In this document: piece after piece, positions 8,653 through 18,259 of the stretch
Layout: each line of letters begins with the position of its first letter
Numbering within the stretch: the first letter of the stretch is position 1
Source of the DNA: Synechococcus sp. CS-1332
GTDB lineage: Bacteria > Cyanobacteriota > Cyanobacteriia > PCC-6307 > Cyanobiaceae
Reading direction: 5' to 3'
DNA: 64,000 nt
NCBI RefSeq assembly: GCF_025127995.1
Contig: NZ_JAHLYP010000014.1
Span: 47,718 to 111,717, forward strand
The notes under the pieces: generated by a model
What the model was told of the DNA's origin: nothing
Database searches by the model: none
The model's input: only the letters and a program-made list of their open reading frames with translations
Position numbers and translations under genes: made by a program

Positions 8653-9837
8653 ATGGTCTATTCGCTGGTGGTGGCTTCCGCCGGTGCATTTTTGAAGAAT
8701 CACACCCCTAACTATGGGTGGTGCAGGAGCATCCCAGACCTTCGGGCTCTGCTGTTGAAATCCCATGCTGAACTCGCCTTTCAGACTGTTACCTCAGTCA
8801 TGCGCCCATCTCTCCATATCGAGAAGGAGCTCGGAAAGGCCTGTGGTGAATCATGCTTGAATCTCTACTATGACCTGGCTTATTTTTCGGCGTTACTTTT
8901 TGGTGTTCTGCTGTTATCGAGAACCCTTTTTCGCATCCTTCAAGCGCCAACGCAACTCCCACACGAGCAGCGCTGGGCCCGATGGATTCTCTTCATTCTA
9001 CCCGTCTACATTATATTGTTTTCAGGCGGGTCATTTGTCGATGCCTTATATCCTGCGTCAATCATAGGTCTGCTTGCCTTGATTCACTTGGACGGCGGAA
9101 AACGTGTCAGCGTTTCGGTTGGTGCTTCGGCCTGCTTGCTTGCCTTGTTCTTCACATATTCTGCAGACATGTCGAGGCCCTACGCTCCCTATGTCCTGGC
9201 ATTAATTCTCTTGTCTTCGATGCTGAATAGAAAATTATTGGTGACTTCAGGGCTTCTGCTTGGACTTCTTCTGGCATCGCCCTACCATGTCAACCAGTAT
9301 CGCCTGATTAATACATTCACACTTACAAACTACACGGGCTGCAATCTTGCTGAGGTCTTCATTTATGCACCGAACATTAAAGTCGGCATCGATATGTCGA
9401 TGCACAGCGGAATTGAGGTGGCAGAGTATTGCAATGAAAACCAGCATATCATCAAGAGCTATATCCTGTCTGATCCACTGAGCGCCATGAGGGATGTTCT
9501 GGAGCCTCAGCGCTTGGCACGAATTGTTTTTCCGGCGCCCTTTTCACCATGGAAGTACATCCGGCTTCCCAGTCCAGCCAGGCTTGAGGAGGCGCTGCAA
9601 TGGCTTATGTGGGTAGCTCTTTGCATTTTTCTCTACTACCCTCTTCTGCGCATGATTCTTGCCAATCTCTGGAAAAGCGTGAGCAAAAGGGGATTGGCAT
9701 TCTCGGCGTTAGCCTGCTTCGCTCCTCTCCTCTTTACGATTGTGGGCAATGGCGGGCAAGAGGCTGGCCGCCTAAGTCTGGCCTATATCCTGCCCTTGGC
9801 ATTCTTTTTCTCCTGGCTACAATTAAAAAGACATTAA
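8653..9837 (+). CDS. Multi-pass membrane protein of unknown function, AT-richer than its surroundings
   Basis: About 394 residues from ATG 8653. The frame is open from 8548, but that 5' part is antisense to an IS3 remnant, so the later start is preferred and the true N-terminus may have been lost. At least eight hydrophobic segments are visible (LAYFSALLFGVLLLSRTL, WILFILPVYIILFSGG, LLVTSGLLLGLLLASPY and others) with a long loop around NYTGCNLAEVFIYAPN. This resembles polytopic glycosyltransferase or O-antigen-type proteins but no catalytic motif is seen. Lower GC and flanking IS scars point to horizontal origin. Confidence 0.6.
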   Translation: MVYSLVVASAGAFLKNHTPNYGWCRSIPDLRALLLKSHAELAFQTVTSVMRPSLHIEKELGKACGESCLNLYYDLAYFSALLFGVLLLSRTLFRILQAPTQLPHEQRWARWILFILPVYIILFSGGSFVDALYPASIIGLLALIHLDGGKRVSVSVGASACLLALFFTYSADMSRPYAPYVLALILLSSMLNRKLLVTSGLLLGLLLASPYHVNQYRLINTFTLTNYTGCNLAEVFIYAPNIKVGIDMSMHSGIEVAEYCNENQHIIKSYILSDPLSAMRDVLEPQRLARIVFPAPFSPWKYIRLPSPARLEEALQWLMWVALCIFLYYPLLRMILANLWKSVSKRGLAFSALACFAPLLFTIVGNGGQEAGRLSLAYILPLAFFFSWLQLKRH

Positions 9838-10000
9838 ATAACCGCCAATAGTGTTTCGTATTCAAGCTGTTCCGCATTCAAGGCTGAGGCTTTTACTGTG
9901 ACTTCCCTGCTCCAGCTGCGCGTTACGGACTGGATGCGGTCAGACGCCAAGAAGCAAGGAGGGCGCCAGCGATTCTGTTCGGTTCGGAATCATTCCTTCC

Positions 10001-10360
10001 ATGGGACACGCTTCTGCCCCTGATCTCGTCCACTTCTCACCAGGTGATCGTCAAAGAAGGTCGTCTCCGTTTCCTTTGGAGGTGATGCCGCAGATCCACC
10101 TGCTGCAGCCATGGTTCACCCTCTAGGACCCACTGATGCAGGAGATGCTGATCGAGAAAGGCTAGCTTCCGTTGTTATACCCAGTATGGATAGGAGCGTA
10201 GGCCAGATTCTGGATAACATCATGATCTGGCCTTCCGTCATTGCTTCCACTGCTGCGCATAAGGCTTTGTCTTTTGGATGCATTGCCATATCGAGGTTGA
10301 TGCTGCATCTGACTTGGTGCACTCTTTTGTCAGGACTGCTGCCAATGTGCCTGAGGGGAA
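10001..10360 (+). mobile_element. IS5-family transposase remnant
   Basis: Two conserved pieces survive in order. At about 10043-10165 the frame reads PFPLEVMPQIHLLQPWFTL, then an in-frame TAG, then DPLMQEMLIE, matching the N-terminal IS5 block (PLE-MLRI-FLQ-WF-LSDP-MEE). At 10272-10352 it reads WMHCHIEVDAASDLVHSFVRTAANV, matching the block around the second catalytic Asp (FGMKCHIGVDA-SGLVH). The stop and frame changes show it is dead. Confidence 0.72.
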
Positions 10361-10459
10361 CACAGCTGTGCAGACCCATTTGGAAGTGGGACGATTCGAC
10401 AGCTCTCCTTGGCAGCCTGGGGCCGGCGGCAGATCGGCAAGGAACTGCCCAACGCGGCC

Positions 10460-10648
10460 CTGGCGACGGTGCGATTTGAGACGCCACCGGGCCGGCAGCT
10501 GCAGGCCGGCTTTGGCCAGTGCATGGTGAGGATCGGCAGCGAGCGGATGCGGATGCACCTGGCGGTGCTCACCCAGGGGTACTCGTGCCGGCTGCTGGTG
10601 CGGGCGTTCCGCGGCGAGATGCAGAACTGGCCGTCCTCGCTGAGCTGA
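10460..10648 (+). mobile_element. IS21-family IstA transposase remnant
   Basis: The frame reads TVRFETPPGRQLQAGFGQ, then RMRMHLAVLTQGYSCRLLVRAFRGE, matching the start of the IstA catalytic core (RFETPPG-Q-Q-DFG, then HL-V--LGYSRR--VRAF). The first catalytic Asp of that core is Gly here, and the frame ends at 10648 after about 60 residues. No IstB partner is present. Confidence 0.7.
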
Positions 10649-10721
10649 CGCAGGGGACCCACCGGAAAGGAGAGGGCACCAAGGGGTGCCGGGTGCGGAT
10701 GCGGGGGGTGCAACAAATTTA

Positions 10722-10760
10722 CTGCAATTGCAGCATGTAACAACAGTAGCGTTATAACGT
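10722..10760 (+). promoter_or_regulatory. Putative promoter/operator of the heme oxygenase-hemN pair
   Basis: A short AT-rich island in GC-rich sequence. CTGCAATTGCAG (10722-10733) is a perfect 12-bp palindrome. CGTTATAACG (10750-10759) is a perfect 10-bp palindrome containing TATAAC, a plausible -10 box, with TTGCAG at 10728-10733 as a plausible -35 (19-base spacing). The element CGTTATAACGT also occurs with one mismatch before acsF (5194-5204). Function inferred. Confidence 0.5.
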
Positions 10761-10808
10761 ATGAAGACGTGCCCCCTGGGCCCCGATTTCCCCTTGGCAC
10801 CGTTCCCC

Positions 10809-11498
10809 ATGACCACTGCCATCCCTGCCGCCATCTCCGATCACGCCAGGCCTGCCGATGTGCTGGCTCGCAAGGGTTTCGGCCCCCGGGTGCGCCGGCT
10901 CCATGCCCGCATCGGTGCCGCCCACCACCAGGCCGAGGGCATGTCCTTCTCCCGGTCGCTGCTGGCGGGCCAGGCCCACCCCCGCCAGCTGGCGGCCCTG
11001 GTCCGTGCCCTCGCCCCTGCTTACGAACTGATCGAGGTCCAGGGCCCCCTGCTGGCTGCCGCCCTTGGGGCCGAGGGCTTCCCCTGGGCCGACCTGGCCC
11101 GCAGCCAGGCCCTGCGCCAGGACATCGCCAGGCTCGCCGTTGTCCCGGCCACGCCCGCTTCTGCGGCGGCCGGGATCTGGTTGGAGCATCTGCAGCGCCT
11201 GGCCCAGCAGGCCCCGCACCGGTTCATGACCCACATCTACGTGCGCTACGGCGGCGATCTCTCCGGTGGCCAGCAGCTGGCAGAGCAGGCCAAGGCCATC
11301 CTCGCGGGCCAGGGCTTGCCGCCCCTGCAGTTCTGGGAGTTCCAGCGCCCCATCCCCGAGCTGAAGCAGGTGCTGCACGACGCCATCGAACGGATGGAGC
11401 TCAGCGAAGACGAGGAGCGCGAGCTGCTGGAGGAATCGGTGGTCGCCTTCCTCGACACCCAGCGGTTGCTGGCGGAGCTCGGGGACCTCGCCGCCTAG
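10809..11498 (+). CDS. ho: Heme oxygenase (biliverdin-producing)
   Basis: 229 residues from ATG 10809 (MTTAIPAAIS); an upstream in-frame ATG at 10761 lies too close to the likely -10 box. Opens heme to biliverdin IX-alpha, the precursor of phycobilins. The proximal histidine is His39 in HHQAEGMSFSRSLLAG, and the distal helix is YVRYGGDLSGGQQLAEQA. hemN follows 45 bases later. In other cyanobacteria ho2 and hemN sit with a second cyclase gene in a low-oxygen operon, so this may be the HO2 form (inference). Confidence 0.92.
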   Translation: MTTAIPAAISDHARPADVLARKGFGPRVRRLHARIGAAHHQAEGMSFSRSLLAGQAHPRQLAALVRALAPAYELIEVQGPLLAAALGAEGFPWADLARSQALRQDIARLAVVPATPASAAAGIWLEHLQRLAQQAPHRFMTHIYVRYGGDLSGGQQLAEQAKAILAGQGLPPLQFWEFQRPIPELKQVLHDAIERMELSEDEERELLEESVVAFLDTQRLLAELGDLAA

Positions 11499-11543
11499 CC
11501 GCCCCGCCTGAACCCCTCTACCCCTTGCCCCCTCCCCCCTCCC

Positions 11544-12914
11544 ATGACCCCAGCGGCCACTGCCTCATCGCCCAGCGCCACCACGATCGATCTGCTGCTC
11601 AAGCACGACCGGCCCGTGCCCCGCTACACGAGCTACCCCACGGCCGCGGCCTTTCACGGGGGTGTCACGGCGGCCGATCTGGGGGCCCAGCTGGCCCTCC
11701 CCACCGGCGAGCCTCTGTCGCTCTATGTGCATGTGCCCTTCTGCCGCAACGCCTGCTGGTTCTGCGGCTGCAACCGCGTCACCACCGGCGCCGGTTCGAA
11801 GGTGGTGGGTCCCTACCTGGAGGCCCTGGCCGCTGAACTGGAGCTGATCTCGCGCCACTCCGCCCAGCGGCGGCGCCTGGCCCAGCTCCACTGGGGCGGG
11901 GGCACCCCCAACTACCTGACGATCCCTGAGCGCGAGAGCCTCTGGCGGTTGATCGAGCGTCACTTCGATCTGGAGGACGACCTGGAGGCCTCCATCGAGG
12001 TCAATCCGGAGGTCCTCAGCCGGGAGGATGTGGTCGCCCTGCGTCGCCTGGGCTTCACCCGGATCAGCTTCGGTATTCAGGATGCCGACCCCCAGGTGCA
12101 GCAGGCGGTGAACCGGGTGGTCCCGGTGGACCAGCTCCGCTTGGCCATGGTCTGGATGCGGGAGGCTGGCTTCGACAGCGTCAACGTGGATCTGATCTGC
12201 GGTCTGCCACTCCAGACCCCGGAGCGTTTCGACGCCACCCTGGCCCTGGTGGAGGACCTGCGCCCCGATCGGGTGTCCCTGTTCTCCTTCGCCTACCTCC
12301 CCGACCAGCTGCCCCTGCAGCGCAAGATCGCCCGGGACGATCTTCCTTCCCAGCGGCAGCGGCTGCAGATGCTGGAGAGCGCCGCCTCCCGGCTGGGGGG
12401 GTGCGGCTATGACGCCATCGGCATGGATCACTACGCCCTCTCCGGCGACAGCCTGGCCGTCGCGGCGCGGCAGGGGCGCCTGCACCGCAACTTCCAGGGC
12501 TACACCACCGGCGGAGAGCTGGAGCTGCTGGGGGTGGGGCCCACGGCCATCAGCCAGTTTCCCGGGCTGTTCAGCCAGAACCAGCGGGATCTGAAAGCCT
12601 ATGGGGCCAGCATCGCCGCCGGCCAGTTGCCGGTGGAGCGGGGCTTGCTGGTCAGCGATCCGGAGGTGCTGGAGCGGCGGGAACTGATCCGGGAGGTGAT
12701 GTGCCAGTTCCGGGTGGCGATCGATCCGCAGCGCTTCAGCCGCGAATGGGACGATCTGACGCTTCTTGCCGATGACGGACTGGTGCGGCTCAGCCAGGCC
12801 GATGGCCAGGGCCTGGTGGAGGTCACCGCGTCGGGCCGTTGGCTGATTCGCACCGTGGCGGCCGTGTTCGACCCCTCCCAGCGCCAGGCAGCTTCGGGAT
12901 CGCGCCTGATATGA
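11544..12914 (+). CDS. hemN: Oxygen-independent coproporphyrinogen III oxidase (radical SAM)
   Basis: 456 residues. Converts coproporphyrinogen III to protoporphyrinogen IX without oxygen. The radical-SAM cluster ligands are Cys67, Cys71 and Cys74 (CRNACWFC), with the extra Cys76 typical of HemN. The N-terminal RYTSYPTA and the WGGGTPNYL block are also diagnostic of true HemN rather than HemW. It follows the heme oxygenase gene, consistent with heme and bilin supply at low oxygen. Confidence 0.94.
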   Translation: MTPAATASSPSATTIDLLLKHDRPVPRYTSYPTAAAFHGGVTAADLGAQLALPTGEPLSLYVHVPFCRNACWFCGCNRVTTGAGSKVVGPYLEALAAELELISRHSAQRRRLAQLHWGGGTPNYLTIPERESLWRLIERHFDLEDDLEASIEVNPEVLSREDVVALRRLGFTRISFGIQDADPQVQQAVNRVVPVDQLRLAMVWMREAGFDSVNVDLICGLPLQTPERFDATLALVEDLRPDRVSLFSFAYLPDQLPLQRKIARDDLPSQRQRLQMLESAASRLGGCGYDAIGMDHYALSGDSLAVAARQGRLHRNFQGYTTGGELELLGVGPTAISQFPGLFSQNQRDLKAYGASIAAGQLPVERGLLVSDPEVLERRELIREVMCQFRVAIDPQRFSREWDDLTLLADDGLVRLSQADGQGLVEVTASGRWLIRTVAAVFDPSQRQAASGSRLI

Positions 12915-13043
12915 GCCGGCCTCAGCCCTCCAGCAGGCCGATGATCTTCAGTTCGAAGGGCACGGCGCTGGGAGGCTTCACGCACCCCGAGGCTGAGCCG
13001 TTGGCCTTCGTCCAGGCCCCTCCCGGCTCCGCGGCTCCACAAC

Positions 13044-13074
13044 AAAAAAGGAGCTGACCCTGGTGGGCAGCTCC
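13044..13074 (-). terminator. Rho-independent terminator of the PII-like gene
   Basis: On the minus strand, GGAGCTG and CAGCTCC form a 7-bp stem (13050-13056 with 13068-13074), followed by a run of six T (13049-13044). It lies 35 bases after the stop of the PII-like gene. Confidence 0.85.
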
Positions 13075-13108
13075 TCGGAACGCGCTCGCAGGCGCCGGCA
13101 ACCGGTGA

Positions 13109-14909
<1,801 letters not shown>

Positions 14910-14975
14910 GGTGGAGGGGGGGGAACCTATGAAAAGTTCATGGGAACACGATCCGCTGCGACGTTGCATCGCTAT

Positions 14976-14989
14976 GTAGCGAAACGAAC
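14976..14989 (-). promoter_or_regulatory. Candidate NtcA site upstream of amt
   Basis: On the minus strand the sequence is GTT-N8-TAC, one base from the NtcA consensus GTA-N8-TAC, 67 bases before the amt start. NtcA control of amt is common in cyanobacteria. I do not see a clear -10 box at the expected distance, so this is only a candidate. Confidence 0.35.
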
Positions 14990-15019
14990 AAAGTTTCCCG
15001 TTGGCAAGCGAACGGTCAC

Positions 15020-15048
15020 AAAAAAAGGCCGGGACGCTGGCCCCGGCC
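15020..15048 (-). terminator. Rho-independent terminator of the cpcB gene
   Basis: On the minus strand GGCCGGG and CCCGGCC pair (15042-15048 with 15027-15033) and are followed by a run of seven T (15026-15020). It ends the phycocyanin transcript about 33 bases after the stop, so no cpcA can follow in the same message. Confidence 0.88.
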
Positions 15049-15080
15049 TTGATTCTCTTGGTGAAAGATCCCTGAGCGGA

Positions 15081-15599
15081 TCAGGAGACAGCAGCGGCGG
15101 CCCGGTCGAAGTAGGTGCCCACTTCGGACATCAGGGCGGCGCAGTCCCCCTGGGTGATGCCGTTGCGATCGCTGGCGATGGCGATGGCGGCCTCCTTCAT
15201 TTTGCGGATGCCTTCGGCCACGGAAGCGCCGGGGACGCCGAGAGCCAGGTAGGTCTCGCGCAGACCGTTGAGGCAGCGATCCTCAAGAACGGAGGCATCG
15301 CCCGTGAAGATCGCGTAAGTGATGTAGCGCAGAACGATCTCCATGTCGCGCAGGCAGGCGGCCATGCGGCGATGGGTGTAGGCGTTACCACCGGGGGCGA
15401 TCAGGGCGGGCTGCTGATCAAACAGGTCGCGGGCCGCGTTGGTGACGATCTTGGAGGCGTTGGAGGTGATGCGGTTGACGGTGTCCATTCGCTTGTTGCT
15501 CTCGGCCACCATGGCCGCCAGCGCATCAATCTGACCGGGGCTGAGGAATTCGCCGCGGGCGTCAGCCTGGGCCACGAGCTTGGTGAAGGCGTCGAACAT
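15081..15599 (-). CDS. cpcB: C-phycocyanin beta subunit, orphan copy
   Basis: 172 residues, exact CpcB length. Bilin-binding Cys82 ([11 protein letters not shown]) and Cys153 (GDCAAL) are both present, as are Cys109 and the methylated-type Asn72 (GGNAY). It is therefore an intact two-chromophore beta subunit of the phycobilisome rods. Normally cpcB is followed at once by cpcA. Here a terminator and then amt follow, and the gene upstream is on the other strand, so this copy is monocistronic with no alpha partner in the window. Confidence 0.94.
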   Translation of the reverse strand: MFDAFTKLVAQADARGEFLSPGQIDALAAMVAESNKRMDTVNRITSNASKIVTNAARDLFDQQPALIAPGGNAYTHRRMAACLRDMEIVLRYITYAIFTGDASVLEDRCLNGLRETYLALGVPGASVAEGIRKMKEAAIAIASDRNGITQGDCAALMSEVGTYFDRAAAAVS

Positions 15600-15719
15600 G
15601 GGGTGTGGCTGGGGAGCGTGGGTAGAGCGACTTTAGGTTCGTTCTCCGTGGGGGTGCGAGGGCCCGGGCAGAGAAACCTCCCGATGGCGTGTCTAGGCTG
15701 ACCTGCCCTTTTGCCCCTC

Positions 15720-17015
15720 ATGGCCGGCGTCGCATCCGAGCGTTTCGAGCCGTTGGACTGGGAGGCGCTGACCTCTGAAGCGGCGCCAGCCCTGGCGTCG
15801 CTGGCCTTCAGGGATCCCGCCACAGGTCCCACCAGTGCCCAGGCCCTGTGGCGTCTGTTCGGCCGTCCGGAAGGGGAGGTCCGGGTGACGCTGTACCGGG
15901 ACCACCACGCCTGGTGCCCCTACTGCCAGAAGGTCTGGCTGTGGCTGGAGGAGAAGCAGATTCCTTATCGGATCCGAAAGGTGACGATGTTCTGCTACGG
16001 GCAGAAGGAACCCTGGTACACCGATCTGGTGCGGGGCGGCATGCTGCCGGCCCTTGAGCTGGATGGCCGTCTGATCACAGAAAGCGATCGCATCCTGGAG
16101 GCCCTGGAGGTGGCCTTCGGTCCTATGGGCCTGGGGATGAATTCTCGCGAAGCGCTTCCCCTGCGGCAACTGGAGCGTCAGTTGTTCCGGGCCTGGTGCC
16201 AGTGGCTCTGTGTCCCGAGCTGTGGGGCCGCTGAGGAGGCCCGGGGCCAGCAAGGCTTCGATCGCTTTGCCGAGCGCTTGGCGATCGCCCTCGCTGCCGA
16301 CCCGGGGCCGTTTCTGCTGGGGGAGCTGGGCACGGTGGATCTGATCTTCGTGCCCTACCTCGAACGCATGAACGCCAGCCTGGCCTACTACAAGGGCTAT
16401 CTGCTGCGGGAGCGTCACCCCGCCATCGACCGCTGGTTCCGCGCCCTCGAGCAGCGCTCCACCTACCTGGGCACCCAGAGCGATTTCCACACCCACGCCC
16501 ACGATCTGCCTCCCCAGATGGGGGGCTGTTACGCCAGCGGTACGCCGCAGCAGAAGGACCTGGCGCAGCGCATCGATGTCGGCCCCTGGCCGCTGGTGGC
16601 ACCCCCCGGCTCCGACCCCGAAACCAGCCAGGGCGAGCCGGCCGATGCGGCCACTATTGCCCTGGCCAGGGTCCTGCGGCACCGGAACACCCTGCTGGTG
16701 CGCAACCCCCTCGGCCCGGACGGGCTGGATCGGCCCTTGCGCTGCGCGCTCACCCGCCTGATCACCGGCCAGGAGTGCCCACCGCCGCCGGGATCGGCCA
16801 GGGGTCTGCGCTATCTGCGTGATCGCATCAGTGTGCCGAGGGACATGCCCCTGCACGCCGCCCGTCTGCTGCGCCGTTCCCTGGAGGCCACCGCCTGCCT
16901 GGATCCGGCCGACCCCTCGGCAGCGGGGGAGCCGATTCCGGTCCAGCATCGCCGCGACCAGGATCCGTCTCCGTTTCTGGCCGGTGCGCATCGCTCCGCC
17001 GGAGTGTCCCTTTAG
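15720..17015 (+). CDS. Glutathione S-transferase family protein
   Basis: 431 residues from ATG 15720 (MAGVASERFEPLDW). A thioredoxin-fold N-terminal domain starts near residue 55, with the motif HAWCPYCQKVWLWLEE (CPYC, glutaredoxin-like) and the glutathione-site LVRGGMLPALELDGRLITESDRI. An all-helical GST C-domain follows (LRQLERQLFRAW and on). The last 170 residues extend beyond a standard GST and contain a cysteine-rich point (GGCYASGTPQQ). Large GST proteins of this type are typical of cyanobacteria; substrate unknown. Confidence 0.82.
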   Translation: MAGVASERFEPLDWEALTSEAAPALASLAFRDPATGPTSAQALWRLFGRPEGEVRVTLYRDHHAWCPYCQKVWLWLEEKQIPYRIRKVTMFCYGQKEPWYTDLVRGGMLPALELDGRLITESDRILEALEVAFGPMGLGMNSREALPLRQLERQLFRAWCQWLCVPSCGAAEEARGQQGFDRFAERLAIALAADPGPFLLGELGTVDLIFVPYLERMNASLAYYKGYLLRERHPAIDRWFRALEQRSTYLGTQSDFHTHAHDLPPQMGGCYASGTPQQKDLAQRIDVGPWPLVAPPGSDPETSQGEPADAATIALARVLRHRNTLLVRNPLGPDGLDRPLRCALTRLITGQECPPPPGSARGLRYLRDRISVPRDMPLHAARLLRRSLEATACLDPADPSAAGEPIPVQHRRDQDPSPFLAGAHRSAGVSL

Positions 17016-17041
17016 CCTTAGCTCCTCTGGTTGCGGTGGCC

Positions 17042-17617
17042 ATGGCAGGTCTTTCGTGGCGTCATCCCCTCGGGGACTGTGCCGGAATCCTGCCGCTGGC
17101 AGCCCTTTCCCTCCTGCTCGTTTCCGCCCATCCCGGCGTCCATGCCCTGGAGCTGGGAGGCCGCACCCAGTTCGTTCGAGCCCCCTGGAAGGTGGTTCTT
17201 ACCAGCTACACCACCAATGTGGGCCAATCCCCGGCCGAGTACTTCTTCACCCTCCGCCTGGATGAGCAGGCGGGTGCCTCCCTCGGCGGCCTGACCATCC
17301 AGCAGACCCGTGGTGCCGACTGGCAGTTCCCCTTCGCGGTCGAGCGGACCCGTGCGTTCCTCGGCGTCCCCCGCCGCGAGGAGCGGCCGATCCCTGTGCA
17401 GGCCAGCTTTGAGCCTGCCGCTCGCCGCTTCACCCTCAGTTTCCCCGAACCCGTCCCCCCCGGCGCAACCGTCACCGTGTCCCTGCGGCCCTGGTTCAAC
17501 CCCATCCAGGCCGACACGTACCTGTTCCAGGTGACAGCGAGTCCTGCCGGCCCCAACCCAATGACCAGCCCCGTGGGGGTCGGAACCCTGCGCATCTACC
17601 AGCCCAACGACTGGTAG
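17042..17617 (+). CDS. DUF2808-type secreted protein
   Basis: 191 residues. The N-terminus carries a signal peptide (GILPLAALSLLLVSAHPGVHALE). The remainder is beta-rich and matches the cyanobacterial DUF2808 layout: RAPWKVVLTSYTTNVGQSPAEYFF, LTIQQTRGAD, then FSFPEPV-type and WFNPIQADTYLFQV blocks. Function unknown; exported. A GTG at 17036 in the same frame is a possible alternative start. Confidence 0.7.
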   Translation: MAGLSWRHPLGDCAGILPLAALSLLLVSAHPGVHALELGGRTQFVRAPWKVVLTSYTTNVGQSPAEYFFTLRLDEQAGASLGGLTIQQTRGADWQFPFAVERTRAFLGVPRREERPIPVQASFEPAARRFTLSFPEPVPPGATVTVSLRPWFNPIQADTYLFQVTASPAGPNPMTSPVGVGTLRIYQPNDW

Positions 17618-17663
17618 GTCGTTAGCAAGGCGCCAGAATGAAACCACTTCGATCGGCGACACC

Positions 17664-17942
17664 ATGCAGGCCAGCTGGAACGGAAAGGTGATCGCCAGCA
17701 GCGACGACATCGTGACGGTGGACGGCAATGCCTACTTCCCGTCGGAATCCCTGGATGGCGCCTGCATCCGGCCCTCCAGCCATCGCTCGATCTGCGGCTG
17801 GAAGGGGGAAGCCCACTATTACGACCTAGTCGTGGACGGCAAGGAGAATGCCAATGCTGTCTGGTACTACCCGGAGCCGAAGGAAGCGGCCAGCAACATC
17901 CGTGGCCGGGTCGCCTTCTGGAAAGGGGTGACGGTGGCCTGA
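17664..17942 (+). CDS. DUF427 family protein
   Basis: 92 residues with the DUF427 signature: N-terminal WNGKVIASSDD, then NAYFPSESL, CGWKGEAHYYDLVVDGK and a C-terminal RVAFWKGVTV. These small cytoplasmic beta-fold proteins are widespread, and their function is unknown. Stand-alone gene on the plus strand, convergent with the next. Confidence 0.88.
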   Translation: MQASWNGKVIASSDDIVTVDGNAYFPSESLDGACIRPSSHRSICGWKGEAHYYDLVVDGKENANAVWYYPEPKEAASNIRGRVAFWKGVTVA

Positions 17943-17947
17943 GGCCC

Positions 17948-18226
17948 TCAGGTGCCCGGGTAGCGCAGGGTGCGCCATTCGCCGCTGAGGGTGCTGACCT
18001 CCACACCGATCCCCACCGGCCCCTGCACGGGCCCAAACTCCTCCTGCCACCAGTGGAGCGCCTCGCTCCAGGCCGCATCCAAGGACTCGTAGAGGTCGTC
18101 GAGGATGGGATGGGGTTCACCCTGTTGATCCACCAGCCTGTAGGTGCGACAGGTCTGGGAGTTGCTGCGCAGACGGGTCTGAGGTAAGGAGATCGCCACG
18201 TCTTGCCTCGTAAACTGGATTAGCAT
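17948..18226 (-). CDS. Hypothetical protein, 92 aa
   Basis: MLIQFTRQDVAISLPQTRL start; no known domain recognised. The mid part (GEPHPILDDLYESLDAAWSEALHWW) is acidic and helical. The clean ORF, normal codon use and tight convergent packing (5 bases from the DUF427 gene end) support a real gene. Confidence 0.65.
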   Translation of the reverse strand: MLIQFTRQDVAISLPQTRLRSNSQTCRTYRLVDQQGEPHPILDDLYESLDAAWSEALHWWQEEFGPVQGPVGIGVEVSTLSGEWRTLRYPGT

Positions 18227-18259
18227 TCTGCCCCCTGTGCCAGATCAGAACTGTCACCT

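Noticed and set aside
12911..13057. 48-codon frame starting ATGA-coupled to hemN
   Set aside because: It runs into the PII terminator and shows no family-like sequence; the minus strand here reads a gene-end-like PFELKIIGLLEG, but it is too short to name.
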